Positions 52,814 through 62,647 of a DNA stretch of 64,000 bases are shown here, piece by piece. How positions within the stretch are numbered: the stretch's first letter is position 1; every line of letters starts with the position of its first letter. The position numbers were made by a program, and so were the translations under genes. The notes beneath the pieces were generated by a model that was not told the origin of the DNA, searched no databases, and saw only the letters and a list, made by a program, of their open reading frames with translations. Where the stretch lies: NCBI GenBank assembly GCA_963575745.1, contig CAUYUJ010003559.1, forward strand, positions 348,423 to 412,422, in the 5' to 3' direction. The DNA comes from Prorocentrum cordatum (taxonomy: Eukaryota; Sar; Dinophyceae; Prorocentrales; Prorocentraceae).

Positions 52814-52856
52814 CGTTGGTGAACTCCCTAGCAGGAGACAGCGTACGTGCAACCGC

Positions 52857-52995
52857 GCAGCCAGGAAATGGACGGATCTCCAACGGAGATCGGGGTGGAG
52901 ACCGCGCGCGCGCAGTCGTGCAGCCAGGAGGTGGAGAGATCCCCAACGGAGATCGAGGTGGACACATCTCCAACGGTCATCCCTTCGCCCACTTC
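52857..52995. repeat. 63-bp tandem repeat, about two copies
   Basis: GCAGCCAGGA recurs at 52857 and 52920 with the following GGAGATCG and GGTGGA blocks conserved; a partial third unit (ATCTCCAACGG) follows. The period is 21 codons, so frames stay open. Confidence 0.7.
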
Positions 52996-53095
52996 GGAGG
53001 CTGAGGAGTGAGCGGTGCGTTTCCAGCATGCAGACGGCTCGCCGCACGTTGCACGGCAAAGCGGATTCCTCGCTCGAAGAATTTGGCGAGAGATC

Positions 53096-53132
53096 GGGGC
53101 GTCTGCTGACGGCTCGCCGCAGCAGACGCCCC
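53096..53132. other. perfect 13-bp hairpin
   Basis: GGGGCGTCTGCTG (53096-53108) pairs perfectly with CAGCAGACGCCCC (53120-53132) across an 11-base loop. No T-run follows. A half-site relative (GCAGACGGCTCGCCGCA) lies about 70 bp upstream at 53029. Confidence 0.8.
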
Positions 53133-53290
53133 AATCACGTAACTGATTGCAGCTCACAGCTCGAGTGAACAAATGCGCTGGCCTGCCCTCCCAAGCCGCA
53201 CCAAATGAAGATGGGGGCGCAGCGCACTTGGGAGCAGAATTGCGTGGCAAAAGCGTTGCGCCATACTCCCGCGCAAGCAAGGGGAGAAAC

Positions 53291-53490
53291 AACAGTTGCC
53301 ATGGCATAGCATAGCGTAGCTGCGTTGCCCGACCCCGAACAGACTTGGTATTGCACAAGGTCATAGAAAGGAGCGCGCCAGTTGCCATAGCATAGCAAAG
53401 CGTAGCATAGCATATCATAGCATAGCAGCTGCTCTGCGCCACCGAATAGAACTGGCATTGCGCAGCATTATAGCAAGGCGTTGAACCATT
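53291..53490. repeat. ~98-bp tandem repeat rich in CATAG
   Basis: CAGTTGCCAT-GCATAGC starts near 53291 and 53389. Each is followed by multiple CATAGC/CGTAGC pentamer-hexamer units, a CTGCG spacer and a GAA(C/T)AGA-CT-GG(T/C)ATTGC block. Two imperfect copies. Confidence 0.65.
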
Positions 53491-53499
53491 GCAGTAGCA

Positions 53500-53837
53500 T
53501 CGCAGCACATGGGACAGACTGACGGCGCATGGCTTGTCAGATCACATCATAGCGGCACGCATAAAGCCCTGCTAAGCACGCGCCTCGACTCCATTGATCC
53601 CCAAACGCGGCTTGCAAGTCGGAGACCAATCGAAATCGACTGTCCCTGGGTGCACTCAATTTCCCCCCCGCCCGGCCCCTCTATTTCAATCCCCTCCTCT
53701 GCTGATTCTTCAAATAGCGTTGTTCGGGGGCCGCGCGTGTTCCGCCTTGGTCTGCTGTCGCAGCTGCTTCGCGGCGCGCCGATTGCAGCTTGTTGTTGCG
53801 GCGCATGACCTTTGCAACCCTCTCTCGATGGCGCAGC
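53500..53837. other. no gene recognised
   Basis: Unique DNA; a plus-strand open frame (53509-53808) has no motif. Confidence 0.3.
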
Positions 53838-53955
53838 GGGCGACGCCAGCGGCGGCGGCAGCTACAGCCACGCCGCGGGCGACGCCAGCGGCGGCGGCAG
53901 CTGCAGCCAAGCCGCGAGCGACACCAGCGGGGGCGGCAGCTTCGGCGCAGGCCGA
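53838..53955 (+). repeat. 39-bp tandem repeat, about three copies
   Basis: GCGACGCCAGCGGCGGCGGC recurs with a 39-bp period (13 codons). One frame gives an Ala/Thr/Pro/Lys-rich repeat (RATPAAAAA) opening with MAQRATPA at about 53828 and ending ENVETMAKCCSC at 54031. This may be a small protein of 67 residues, but there is no independent support. Confidence 0.6.
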
Positions 53956-54031
53956 GGGGGCTTTTGCTGCTGGGCCCCAGGCGGAAGCCACCGAGAACGT
54001 CGAGACCATGGCGAAGTGCTGCTCATGCTAG

Positions 54032-54556
54032 AAGATGAAGCCCAGGTCCGAGATGAAGGCGTGCAACGGCGATTGGAGTAATCAGTGCCGTTGCATTGAT
54101 TGCAACGCACTGCGGGCCCGCGTGGCCCGCATGAAGACACGCGACGCCGAGTTGCGGGCTGGGCACGCCAGCCCCGACGCGCAGTGCCGCGAGGAGTTAT
54201 TCTCGAACAGCGCTGGCCTCTTCAACGCAGAGCCCAAGACAGCGCTGACGACAGCCATCGCGAAGCCAGTCCTGCATCGGCACGCGACCAGGATGCAGGC
54301 AGGGCATGAGGGCCGCGACAACCCTCTACCCCAGGCCCCAGGGCAAATTGCCCATAGCAAAAAAAACGATAGCGTCTTTTTCAGAGGGCATGACCAGGCA
54401 ACGGTGACATTCATGTGTTGAAACATCCAGAAAGAGTTAAAGCATTAGCCGCGCGACCGCTCCATTCGCAACATGCACGTTTGCCCCGAGCACAAGTGCG
54501 CTTGCCTCCCGCTGTTCTGGCATTGACAACTGCGCGCCCATTAATATATATATATA
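54032..54556. other. no gene recognised
   Basis: Short open frames without motif. (TA)n begins at about 54541 and directly flanks the outer end of the DIRS-like element. Confidence 0.3.
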
Positions 54557-54699
54557 TATGCTCGCCGATGTACTTGACGGGCCAGATGGTTTTCTCGCCA
54601 GCAGGGTTCGATCTGTGTGCTGATCTCGCCAAGGGTCTCAACGCTCGAGTGCACGCGCACGCACCTTTATAAACAGGGCAGCCGGTTGCCCAGCTCTCC
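54557..54699 (-). repeat. split direct repeat B2 (outer end)
   Basis: 143 bp matching 54889-55031 with only scattered differences. The end at 54557 (TATGCTCGCC on plus) is flanked by (TA)n. Confidence 0.9.
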
Positions 54700-54807
54700 T
54701 GAAGAGATACTATGCAGCACACGGGACGTGGGACTTCTTGTACGTAAAGGGCTGCACAAAGAGGGTGGTTTGGGGTGGCAGAACGCATAGCGGACGGAGA
54801 CCGTGGG

Positions 54808-54887
54808 AAGCTTGAGCACAGACATTTAAGGAGACGGCCCTCCCTGACATCCCGAGGCAGACAACCCACATGTAAACAAAGGAATAT
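54808..54887 (-). repeat. split direct repeat A2
   Basis: 80 bp identical to 61088-61167 except three bases. Its GGAATAT end touches B1 with one base between. Confidence 0.92.
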
Positions 54888-54888
54888 G

Positions 54889-55031
54889 TATGCTCGCCGA
54901 TGTACTTGACGGGCCAGATGGCGTTCTCGCCAGCAGGGTTCGATCTGTGTGCTGATCTCGCCAAGGGTCTCAACGCTCGAGTACACGCACACGCACCTTT
55001 ATAATTAAGGCAGCAGGTTGCCCAGCTCTCC
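54889..55031 (-). repeat. split direct repeat B1 (inner)
   Basis: Partner of 54557-54699. Lies between the methyltransferase-like ORF and A2. The B1-A2 junction (GGAATATGTATGCTCGCC on plus) reads as the two outer ends joined. Confidence 0.9.
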
Positions 55032-55102
55032 AAAGACGCCTTTCCCAGCCAAAGGTAAAGACTCGCATGCCGTATTAAGCCCACAAACCAAAGCGCAGCA
55101 AG

Positions 55103-55860
55103 CTAGACCACTAGAGTACACTGAAGATTCGAGAGGATAGTTCTCGCAAACGCCTTGAAGATCCCAACACACAACTTCCGGGGGCACGGCTCGGCGATTT
55201 TCGTACGATGCACGTGATTATCATCATGACCCTGGAGATAGATATGGGGTTTGCTGGTGAAGTCACAGACTTTGGTACCGTGGCACTTGAACGGGAGGCG
55301 AGAGAGGACAACATTGGCCGACACGAACCTGGTCCTCTTTCTCCAGGGCATGCCGCAGGCGCAATAGTCTAGAATGGCAACATCTACATCTGAATATCTC
55401 AGGATCTGACACCAAGCGGGCATTGACCACAGGCGGCTCGTGCGAGGGTTCTCGATAGTAACTGGAACCATCATCGTACGAGCCAGGCGAAAGAAACCAG
55501 CGGAGATTGAGCTCAACTCGTTGGTCTCCTGGACCCTGGACAGGGCGTGGCCCGAGAAACCAGGAACTCCACCAGGGTATTGCCTAGACCTCCAGCCCTC
55601 CCGATTTGCCATCGAAAAGGTGGCGCACGGGGTACCGAGCCACAGGGGTGCACCAGGTTCGAGCGAATCCAGCCGCAGACGAGGCGGGCGAAAGCCCGTT
55701 TCGTAAGGTCATGGGCCAGCCCGTGCCGAATAACGATGGCAAACACAGGTATATGTCGGAGGCCAGGAGTCGAACGCCAGGCAGATGACCAGCGGCCCTG
55801 GCCAGCAAAAAGCTCTAGTGCAAACCCTTCCTCCGGAGCAACGAGCAGGCTCGGGATGGT
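55103..55860 (-). pseudogene. methyltransferase-like protein of DIRS-like copy 2
   Basis: One frame carries PEEGFALELFAGQGRWSSAW at about 55835-55775 (SAM-binding motif I), then VIRHGLAHDLTKRAFARLVC. After a frame change near 55660, the other frame reads GTPCATFSMANREG (Pro-Cys motif IV at about 55640), MMVPVTIENPRTSRLWSMPA near 55465-55420 (the E-N-P motif of C5 enzymes) and ACGMPWRKRTRFVSANV near 55360-55310, ending at a stop at 55103. Order and motifs parallel the domain at 14925-16440. The role (element DNA modification, silencing evasion) is inference. Confidence 0.6.
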
Positions 55861-55955
55861 GTGAGGATCATGGACGACAGTCGCTCGGGACACTCGGCGG
55901 CGACTTCCTGCACGGGGGCGTCGAGGCGCTGCAGCTGTTCGTTCAAGCGGCCGGC

Positions 55956-56830
55956 CTAGACGTACCGGTGGAGGGACGCGTCTGACTGCCATCGGCCGCG
56001 CTTCTTCACCCCGGTCGCGTCGCGCCCCCCGCCGAGAATCTCGCGGCTGGCCCCGCCGTGCCTGAGCTGGCACAGGGAGATCGGCGCCAGCGCGGACAGC
56101 GGCAGCGCGTTCACGGCCTGCTGGAACTGGCCGCACCACTGCGCGCAGGTCAGGCCGACGATCAGGTCGTCGGGATCTCGGCGGCCCTTGATCACCTCGA
56201 GGACCTGGTTGACCCAGGCGAACTCCACGCTGTCGTGCAGCAGGCTCTCGTCGAACACGGCAGTCTTGCTCGGCACGCCGCCCTCGATCGGCTTGAGCAA
56301 GAGGCTCCACTTCCGCATGGCGACCGGGCAACCGCGGGGCGGCGCGACGAGGTCCCGGCAGCGGAGCCTCAGCAGCTCCGAGGGGCGGCAATAGAACGCG
56401 AAGTTCAGGAGCGTCAGCCAGGCTGCCTCGGCCAGGCCCAGGGCCAGCAGCTTGGTGATGATCAGAGCCACCACCGTCCACGGCAGGGGAAGCCGCGCCC
56501 GGGACGGCGCGAGCTTCCCGAAGCCCTTCAGGGCCCGGCGGGCCCGAGGGAGTTCTGGGGTCCGCCGAGTCACACGAGGATCGCAGAACGCGAGTGCGGC
56601 CAGCAGCGCCGACGCGTGGTCCACCACCTCGCCGTTGAAGAAGGTCGTGGAAGTACGCCACCGCCGCGTGGTCGAGCACGGCCAGCGTCGACGTGGGGAG
56701 GCCCAGGGCAACCGTCCAGGTGCTGAAGGTCTGAACCATCTCGCGGTGCCGCTCCTGCTGGGCCGGCCGCACCACGCTCCGCTCTAACAGCGAGTGTCCC
56801 GGGCGCCCCGTCACTGCCTCCCGCGGGTGC
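55956..56830 (-). pseudogene. tyrosine recombinase of DIRS-like copy 2
   Basis: An N-terminal helical domain (QTFSTWTVALGLPTSTLAVL, then YFHDLL) lies in one frame; after a shift near 56640 the catalytic domain follows: ALAFCDPRVTRR, LTLLNFAFYCRPSELLRLRC near 56410 (box I Arg), PISLCQLRHGGASREI near 56075 (box II Arg/His) and KRGRWQSDASLHRYV near 56000-55959 with the nucleophilic Tyr. A TAG stop follows at 55956-55958, where the continuing frame reads AGRLNEQLQRLDAPVQEVAA and family members would carry on. Active-site residues are present, so this enzyme is closer to intact than that of copy 1. Confidence 0.7.
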
Positions 56831-57199
56831 TGGCGAACCCGAGCGCGCCGGCGATCCTCGCGCCGAACGCTCTCCAGCGCTGGTCGGCTGAGCACGCCGC
56901 GAGGTGCTCGGGCGCGCGCGGAGCTTGCCATCTGCGCGGCCCCCTTCGACTGGGCAGAGACAGCCGCCGGCCGGCGACGCACCGCGGGCACGCCCGTCCT
57001 GGCTGTCCGAGTCCACGTCGCCAGAGGGGCCGAAGCCGTCGAAAGCGTCTCTGAGGGCGTGGCCGGCGGAGCGGACGCGACGCTCGCGGGCGGCGCAGGC
57101 GGCCGCGCTCCAGGCCACAGGAGCACCCGCGCGCCGCGGCGGAGCTGGGACCAGGGCCTCGAGCCCGGGCGGAGGCCCAGGCAGACGAGCACTGGCCGG

Positions 57200-58558
57200 C
57201 GCTCGAGCCAGGCGCACGCTGCGAGATGGGGGGTCGCTGGCGTTGTGCTCAGACGGGACCCGCCGCCATATGTGGTAGGAGAAGGACGCGAGGGCCAGCG
57301 CGGCGCGCTGTCGGCAGATCCGCATCATCCCTCTGGCCGAGGACCGCCCCTTCGCCACAGCCAAAATAAGTGCCATAGAGTCCCCAAGATGAAGGTGCCG
57401 CCGACCAAATGAGGCTAACGACCGGGTGCATCGCTTGGTAGACCAGACCATAGCCCGACCTTCAAGGCAAACCTGAGGCTCGGAGCGGGCCCGTGCCCGG
57501 GAGGTCACGAGGCGCCACTCCCCATCCCAGACCGAGGGCGGGGCCGAGGGGAAGGCATCAGGAAGCGAATCCGACGCGGGCGACGAGTCAGGCGGGCGCA
57601 CCGCAGAAAGACCCACAGAGGGCTCAAGGGGGGCCTCCCCGGACCGGTCGTTCCAGAACGCGCGCGGATCCCGCGAGGACCCGCCACCAGGCAGAGACGA
57701 GTCCGGCCGCGGCGACGAGGCAGGGGGGGCGTGGTAGCCCCCAAGGCGGGCGGCCAACAACGCGGAATCCCGGGGACACCAACCCTTTTCTTCATCCCGT
57801 GTGAACCTCCAGCGTTCGTTGAGCTTGCCTAAGTCCGCGACGACGCGGTGGTCCAGGTCCTGGATATACGCACCCATACCCCAACTAGAAGCGTCCACAA
57901 CTGATACCTCCGAAGCCCATGGAGCAGACAGGTCACGCGAGGTAAGGACGATGAGGTGGCTGGCCCACGTGAATTCTCTTTTCACCGAGGGCCAGAGTGG
58001 CACCGCGGAGTCACCAGAATGTTCTATAAACGAGTAGGCGGCGTTGAACACGCATAAGAGCTCGCGCCTAATCAGGGCACGGGTGGTAAAGTGGGACACG
58101 AGGATCTCGACAGTCTTTCCTGAAGCATATTTTCGACGGGCAAACTCTTGAAACCAGAGACGAAGCTTCCAGCAAGTAGTCGGGTTGACCCCGACCTCGG
58201 CCGAGTCATCCGAGAAAGTCCACCCCAAGGTCGTCCCTCCCCTCGTGTCCTCCACCGGGTGCACGGGCAAACGGGCTCGCGTGAGCTCCGAGGAGACTGC
58301 GCGGGGAGCATCTCCGGCGGCCCGCTGGCACTGACTGAGAGCGACAAAGTTATCAACGCACTCTGTGTGGATCAGCGGCGTCAAGGGCGGGGCCGGGCGC
58401 CCGTCGAACAGGGCATTCGCCTCCTCGATGCCGGGGGCCCGCCTCGAGAGGATCTCCAGGGCACGATGCATCAGCCACAAAGAGAGCTTCCAACTCATAG
58501 GGATCGCGGTGAAGAGGGGGGCGATGTAGGTATTCGGGGCCACCGGGGCCCCATTCAC
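57200..58558 (-). pseudogene. RT C-terminal half and RNase H of DIRS-like copy 2
   Basis: The frame begins VNGAPVAPNTYIAPLFTAIP, then MSWKLSLWLMHRALE (motif B region), and THTECVDNF-type motif C at about 58365-58345 (IHTECVDNFVALSQ, with Asp-Asn rather than Asp-Asp as in some YR elements). RNase H follows: SEVSVVDASSWGMGAYI near 57900, LILAVAKGRSSARGMMRICR near 57350 and VPSEHNASDPPSRSVR near 57240, the HN-x-x-D-x-x-SR end. Beyond about 57200 the frame becomes Ala/Arg-rich and overlaps the recombinase in another frame. It joins 58555-59562 by a frame change at 58557. Confidence 0.7.
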
Positions 58559-59562
58559 CTCCGAGACTCCAACCTGTCAGCACGGATCCTTGGAATACCG
58601 AAGAAATCCTGGAGACCCTTGGGCAGGGCAACGTTGTAAAAAGCGTTGGCCACATCGACGCCGCCGACACAGATAGGACCCTGAGAGTCAACCTGGATGG
58701 ACGCGAACGAGGACCCACTCGCCAAGTGCACGGCATCGGAGTCGTCGAACCAGCAACTCGAGATACGACCGTCAATAATAACTCGAAGCTTCCCTGACTT
58801 CATATACACGGCGAAGATCCCAACCGAAGCTTTGCATTCTACCCCCCACACCACCAGGCCGGCCTCTCGGAGCCGCTTTAGGACCGAGGCATACAGACGG
58901 GGAGAGCGCCTGAGAGCAGGGTCTGTGCAGGGCCTAGAGAGGCCGTCACGGGCCATCTTTTCGCGCGCAAGGCGCTCAGGAAAAATCTTGCCGCCCAGCT
59001 TTTCGACCAAGGTTTCGCCCTCGGGACCAAGCAAAACACCTAGAGGCTTCGGGAGACTACCAGGGGAAGGGAGGTCCAAGGGGCAGACGTTGTCTGGGCC
59101 GGTCGGCGCCAGGGTGGTCGGCTCACCACCGCGTGAACGCCAGGCGCAGAGCTCACTGAGTGCTCCCGCGCCGGAGAGCCCTGGGGGAGGGGGCCCTAAG
59201 CGATCCACCGCACGGCGAATGAGACGGCAGGCCTCCAGCTGAGCCGCACTGGGAGAACAAGACCCACCCCTCGGGGGCCCTCCTGTGAAAAGTTGATTCA
59301 GACTCGAGGCAGCCGACTCCGCGAAGCGAGCAGAGTGGGCCTGACGGAGGTGGCGACGTCGAGTCGGCCGAAAAAAAACTGACGAGTCGAGACCCGACTC
59401 ACGCAAGCACGAGAGAGGAAGGGGGAGAAGGTGGCGCTGCCGATCAGCATAGGCATCACTCGGCATCACGCCCTCAGAAGGAGGCCGCGTCTCGCCGCGG
59501 GGGGCGGCCTCTGGATCTGGCACCAGGCTAGAGGCTTCACCTGGGCCGTGCTGAATCATCAT
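58555..59562 (-). CDS. RT N-terminal half of DIRS-like copy 2
   Basis: 335 residues. The first 150 are Ser/Pro/Arg-rich. RT follows from RLREAGLVVWGVECKASVGI, through FAVYMKSGKLRVIIDGRISS (fingers, R-x-I-x-D-x-R), to GGVDVANAFYNVALPKGLQD near 58660-58600 (motif A with catalytic Asp) and FFGIPRI. It stops at 58555, one base out of frame with the next ORF, which supplies motifs B and C. A single indel or a programmed shift would join them. The start is uncertain: the open frame begins close to the end of the gag-like ORF. Confidence 0.7.
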   Translation of the reverse strand: MMIQHGPGEASSLVPDPEAAPRGETRPPSEGVMPSDAYADRQRHLLPLPLSCLRESGLDSSVFFRPTRRRHLRQAHSARFAESAASSLNQLFTGGPPRGGSCSPSAAQLEACRLIRRAVDRLGPPPPGLSGAGALSELCAWRSRGGEPTTLAPTGPDNVCPLDLPSPGSLPKPLGVLLGPEGETLVEKLGGKIFPERLAREKMARDGLSRPCTDPALRRSPRLYASVLKRLREAGLVVWGVECKASVGIFAVYMKSGKLRVIIDGRISSCWFDDSDAVHLASGSSFASIQVDSQGPICVGGVDVANAFYNVALPKGLQDFFGIPRIRADRLESRR

Positions 59563-59682
59563 TGCTTCATGAGGAGCGCCGCGCGCTCCTCCTTGGCTTT
59601 CCGAACTGGTTTCAAAATCGCGGCATCCTTGCCTACCGTACGAACCACATGATCCTTGCCTACCGTACGAACCACCGTATGC

Positions 59683-60234
59683 CTACACCACGGTCGAGCC
59701 CGTGCTCTTGCTGATGCCGGAGAAGACGGTCTCCTCAACCATGAGGCCGACGACCGTGACCGTCGAGGCGCGGGGGGTCTCGTCCCTCCCGACCTTCTCG
59801 GTAGCCCCCATGGAGTCCATCCTGTAGACATACTCCGAGAGCTGAGCCTGACGCAAGAGCGATTCGATGCCTACCGAGTCGCAGATGTTCATACTGTCGT
59901 AGTCGGCCGCCTCCCCCAACACGCGCAGGGCAGCGCCGTGGAGCTCCACCCCCCACGAGACCGGCTTCAGCCCGATCGCGCTCATGAGCTGCAGGCGGGG
60001 CACCACGGGCGCAGACGAACACAGGTCGAACCACTCTGCACACCACTTCACCACTCGAGGCCCGGGAACCGTCCACCAGGCATAGGCGGCCTTCGCGAGC
60101 TCCATGCACACGTCGCTCCAGCGATGGCGAGGCCGGGCCATGAGGAAGGCCGAGCCGTCCAAGTAGTGAGGGTCCCGCATCGCCTCCAGGGCCGTGTACT
60201 TCGCTGTGTCCAAGGACTGGACGTTCTTGACCAC
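59683..60234 (-). CDS. gag-like protein of DIRS-like copy 2
   Basis: 183 residues starting MVKNVQSLDTAKYTALEAMR, with a mostly helical, Trp-containing body (ELAKAAYAWWTVPGPRVVKW, then SWGVELHGAALRVLGEAADY). No zinc finger is seen. Placement between the leader region and RT makes a structural role likely, but the family is not recognised. A short tandem repeat (CCTTGCCTACCGTACGAACC, at about 59629 and 59656) lies just downstream. Confidence 0.4.
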   Translation of the reverse strand: MVKNVQSLDTAKYTALEAMRDPHYLDGSAFLMARPRHRWSDVCMELAKAAYAWWTVPGPRVVKWCAEWFDLCSSAPVVPRLQLMSAIGLKPVSWGVELHGAALRVLGEAADYDSMNICDSVGIESLLRQAQLSEYVYRMDSMGATEKVGRDETPRASTVTVVGLMVEETVFSGISKSTGSTVV

Positions 60235-60239
60235 GGTGC

Positions 60240-61087
60240 TAAGTCTGTCGGGCGCGCCTGCTCGATGGCGAGAACGCCGGGCGCGCTGATGTTCGCCGGG
60301 GGCGAGACTGGATCACCACGGCTGGCGAAAGCCGTGATCACGGCATCGACCAACTGGGCGGTGGCCACGACGACGACTCCCGCCGCGGGCGCCGGCGGCG
60401 CCGCTCCGGCCGCAGCCGCGGTCTGGCCGCGGGGAGCGGCACCAGCGACTGCGGGCAGGCCAGCGGGGCCGTCTCCCGAGGCGAGGGGCACCTGGCACCC
60501 GGCAGCCGGGGCTGCAGTGGCCTGTTCGGCAGCGGCCGCCTCGGACGTGAGCCCCGTCGCCACGTAGGCGTCGCCTGCCGTGCCGAAGGCGACCTCCGTC
60601 ACAGCTGTCGGGGCCCGCCTGCAGCGGCACTTGGCCGCCGCCGTGATGCCGGGAGGCCGATCGCGGTCAGAACAGCGACGGGCGCAGCGATGCCGACGGT
60701 CTGGCCCGAGTAGCCCTTGTCGTGCACGTCGCCATCTGGGGTACATATGACGAGCCTCAGGGGCCCAATCGGATTCACGATCGGGATGGGGCGGCGGGTG
60801 GCCCCGCTGCTCAGGCTGATGAGCACGAAGCTGCACGCGGTGGCCAGGACCATCACGCACCGGATGGCTGGGCCCACGTCTCGTTCGCCAGGCACTCGCC
60901 AGCACGAAGGCCGGGGCACCAGGACAGCCGGGGCACGCCGCGCACGCCAAGCGAGAGCAAGTCGCGGGGCAGCTCGGCGACGCCAGGCCCGTGGCCCCAA
61001 TGGGCAGCGAGAGGGGTAGGATACAGCGATCAGAGAACAGTAGCCAAGACAGGGGGAAAGCGCTGCGAGCGCGGGCGTGGGCCTGTT
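60240..61087 (-). pseudogene. leader ORF of DIRS-like copy 2
   Basis: In one frame the minus strand reads GPLRLVICTPDGDVHDKGYS near 60765-60705, a segment that looks ordered. In another frame an Ala/Pro-rich tail (about 60600-60290) leads toward the gag-like ORF. No known domain. The reading frame is not continuous between A1 and the gag-like ORF. Confidence 0.35.
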
Positions 61088-61167
61088 CAAGCTTGAGCAC
61101 AGACATTTAAGGAGGCGGCCCTCCCTGACATCCCGAGGCAGACAGCCCACATGTAAACAAAGGAACA
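61088..61167 (-). repeat. split direct repeat A1 (outer 5' end)
   Basis: 80 bp, three differences from A2 at 54808-54887. The outer end runs into (TA)n (61166-61182). Confidence 0.92.
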
Positions 61168-61182
61168 TATATATATATATGT

Positions 61183-62640
61183 ATATAAACAATATCGCGA
61201 CGACTCCACGCGCCAGGCAGACTGAGTTTTCAAACGCATATATCGGCGCATTGGGCTTCAAATATGTTGATGCGCGTTTCACGTCACACTGGCAGCCTGA
61301 ACGAAGCGCAACAAGACATTTAGGGGCCGAACTCGAGCCCAAGACAAGCGAATGCCAAAAAGTCGTTCCGCTACCTATATAGCTGGCCACGATCACCTGG
61401 TTAGGTTTCGTAACCTGACCCGCCAATGCGCGCCAGCAAACTGGGGGCTGCGGCACGTCGCACGCATGCCCTCGGGCCCCTATGAGAACCACCAACCATC
61501 CGATCGCAATGTGATGAACTACGTTGTGCGCGTGGGCACATGCCTGCGCGCGCTCTGGCGCGCGTGCGCCGACGTGCGCACGGGCGCGCGCGCGCGCGCG
61601 GTCGCGCGCGCTGTTATTCGCGCCCGCACGGGCGAATATTTGAGCCAACCGCCCGAGCTCGACGATTGCGTCGAGGGCGAATATTGGAGCCAGCCGTCAC
61701 AGTGGACGAGGAGGAGGAGAAGATGGAGGAGCAGGGCGAGGGGGGGAAGGGAGGAGGAGGGAGGAGGAGGGAGGAGGAACGGGGGCAACGAAGGAGCAGG
61801 AAGGAAAACGCGGAGGGGGGGATCAGGAATGGGGCGAGGCACGGAGGAGGATGAGGACGAGGGGCACCAACGCCCGATCCGATCCCAAGCCATACACATT
61901 AACGTCACCACCTAGTGACATTCTCTTCTCAAGCTCAGCGCAGTCGCATTAACTGGCGCAATGTCCACACCGTCAGCTGTCGGCACGACTAGCAGTCTGC
62001 TAGGACTCCAGCGAGCGCCTCCCGCAGCCAGGCGGAGAAACATTGCGCATTCACGAGTTCTTTGGATGGCCGCGGTAGCACCAGTTGAAATAATAACGGA
62101 AAGCATCCAAAACATAAGCCGATGCCAATCATGTCAACTAGGGCCCCCACTGAGGCTAGGGGGCCAACATGAATTGGGGGCAACTGTCTTCACGTTCTCG
62201 GCTGTGCCGCTATGGCGCCGGCACCCTGCTGGAGAAAGGGCGAGGAGGAGGGTGTCTGGGACATGACCGCTGCGAGGGTGATAGTGTCGATCGGCGCTGG
62301 CATTGGCAATGCGGCGGACACATTGGTAGTGTTGTCAACGGTGATGCGTACATATATGACGATGGGGACGTTGGAAACACAACAATGCAATTACAGATCA
62401 CGCTAATGATGGTGGTGGTGCTGACGATGGCGATGATGATGGTGATGGTGAGATGGTGGACTGATAGCTACGCTAATGGATAATGGACTTCATCTGCATC
62501 ATCACCGCCAATGCGATGATGATGCAGATGAAGCTGCAGAGGGCGATGCATATATTGCGGTAGCGATGGTGGTAGAGAGGAAATGTACAGCGAGGTGTTA
62601 CACTGCCCCATCGCCATGGCAGCGCCAACATTACGACCAT
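61183..62640. other. no gene recognised
   Basis: Contains a GCGC-rich stretch (61540-61610), a (GGA)n patch at about 61705-61800 and imperfect (GAT)n at about 62400-62530. Open frames over these are artefacts. Confidence 0.4.
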
Positions 62641-62647
62641 CGTCACG

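Larger units (their letters stand above)
54557..61167 (-). mobile_element. tyrosine-recombinase (DIRS/Ngaro-like) retrotransposon, copy 2
   Basis: Minus-strand order: A1 (61167-61088), Ala-rich leader ORF, gag-like ORF (60234-59683), RT N-terminal half (59562-58555), RT C-terminal half plus RNase H (58558 down to about 57200), tyrosine recombinase (to 55956), methyltransferase-like domain (about 55860-55103), B1 (55031-54889), A2 (54887-54808), 108-bp spacer, B2 (54699-54557). A1-internal-B1-A2-B2 is the diagnostic split direct repeat structure. Total 6.6 kb. Both outer ends abut (TA)n, suggesting insertion into a TA repeat. Damage: frame changes in RT, recombinase and methyltransferase, and a stop right after the catalytic Tyr. 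Confidence 0.88.

Noticed and set aside
54600-54620. tRNA-like GGGTTCGATC in the B repeats
   Set aside because: Stem does not pair; it is part of the element's terminal repeat.
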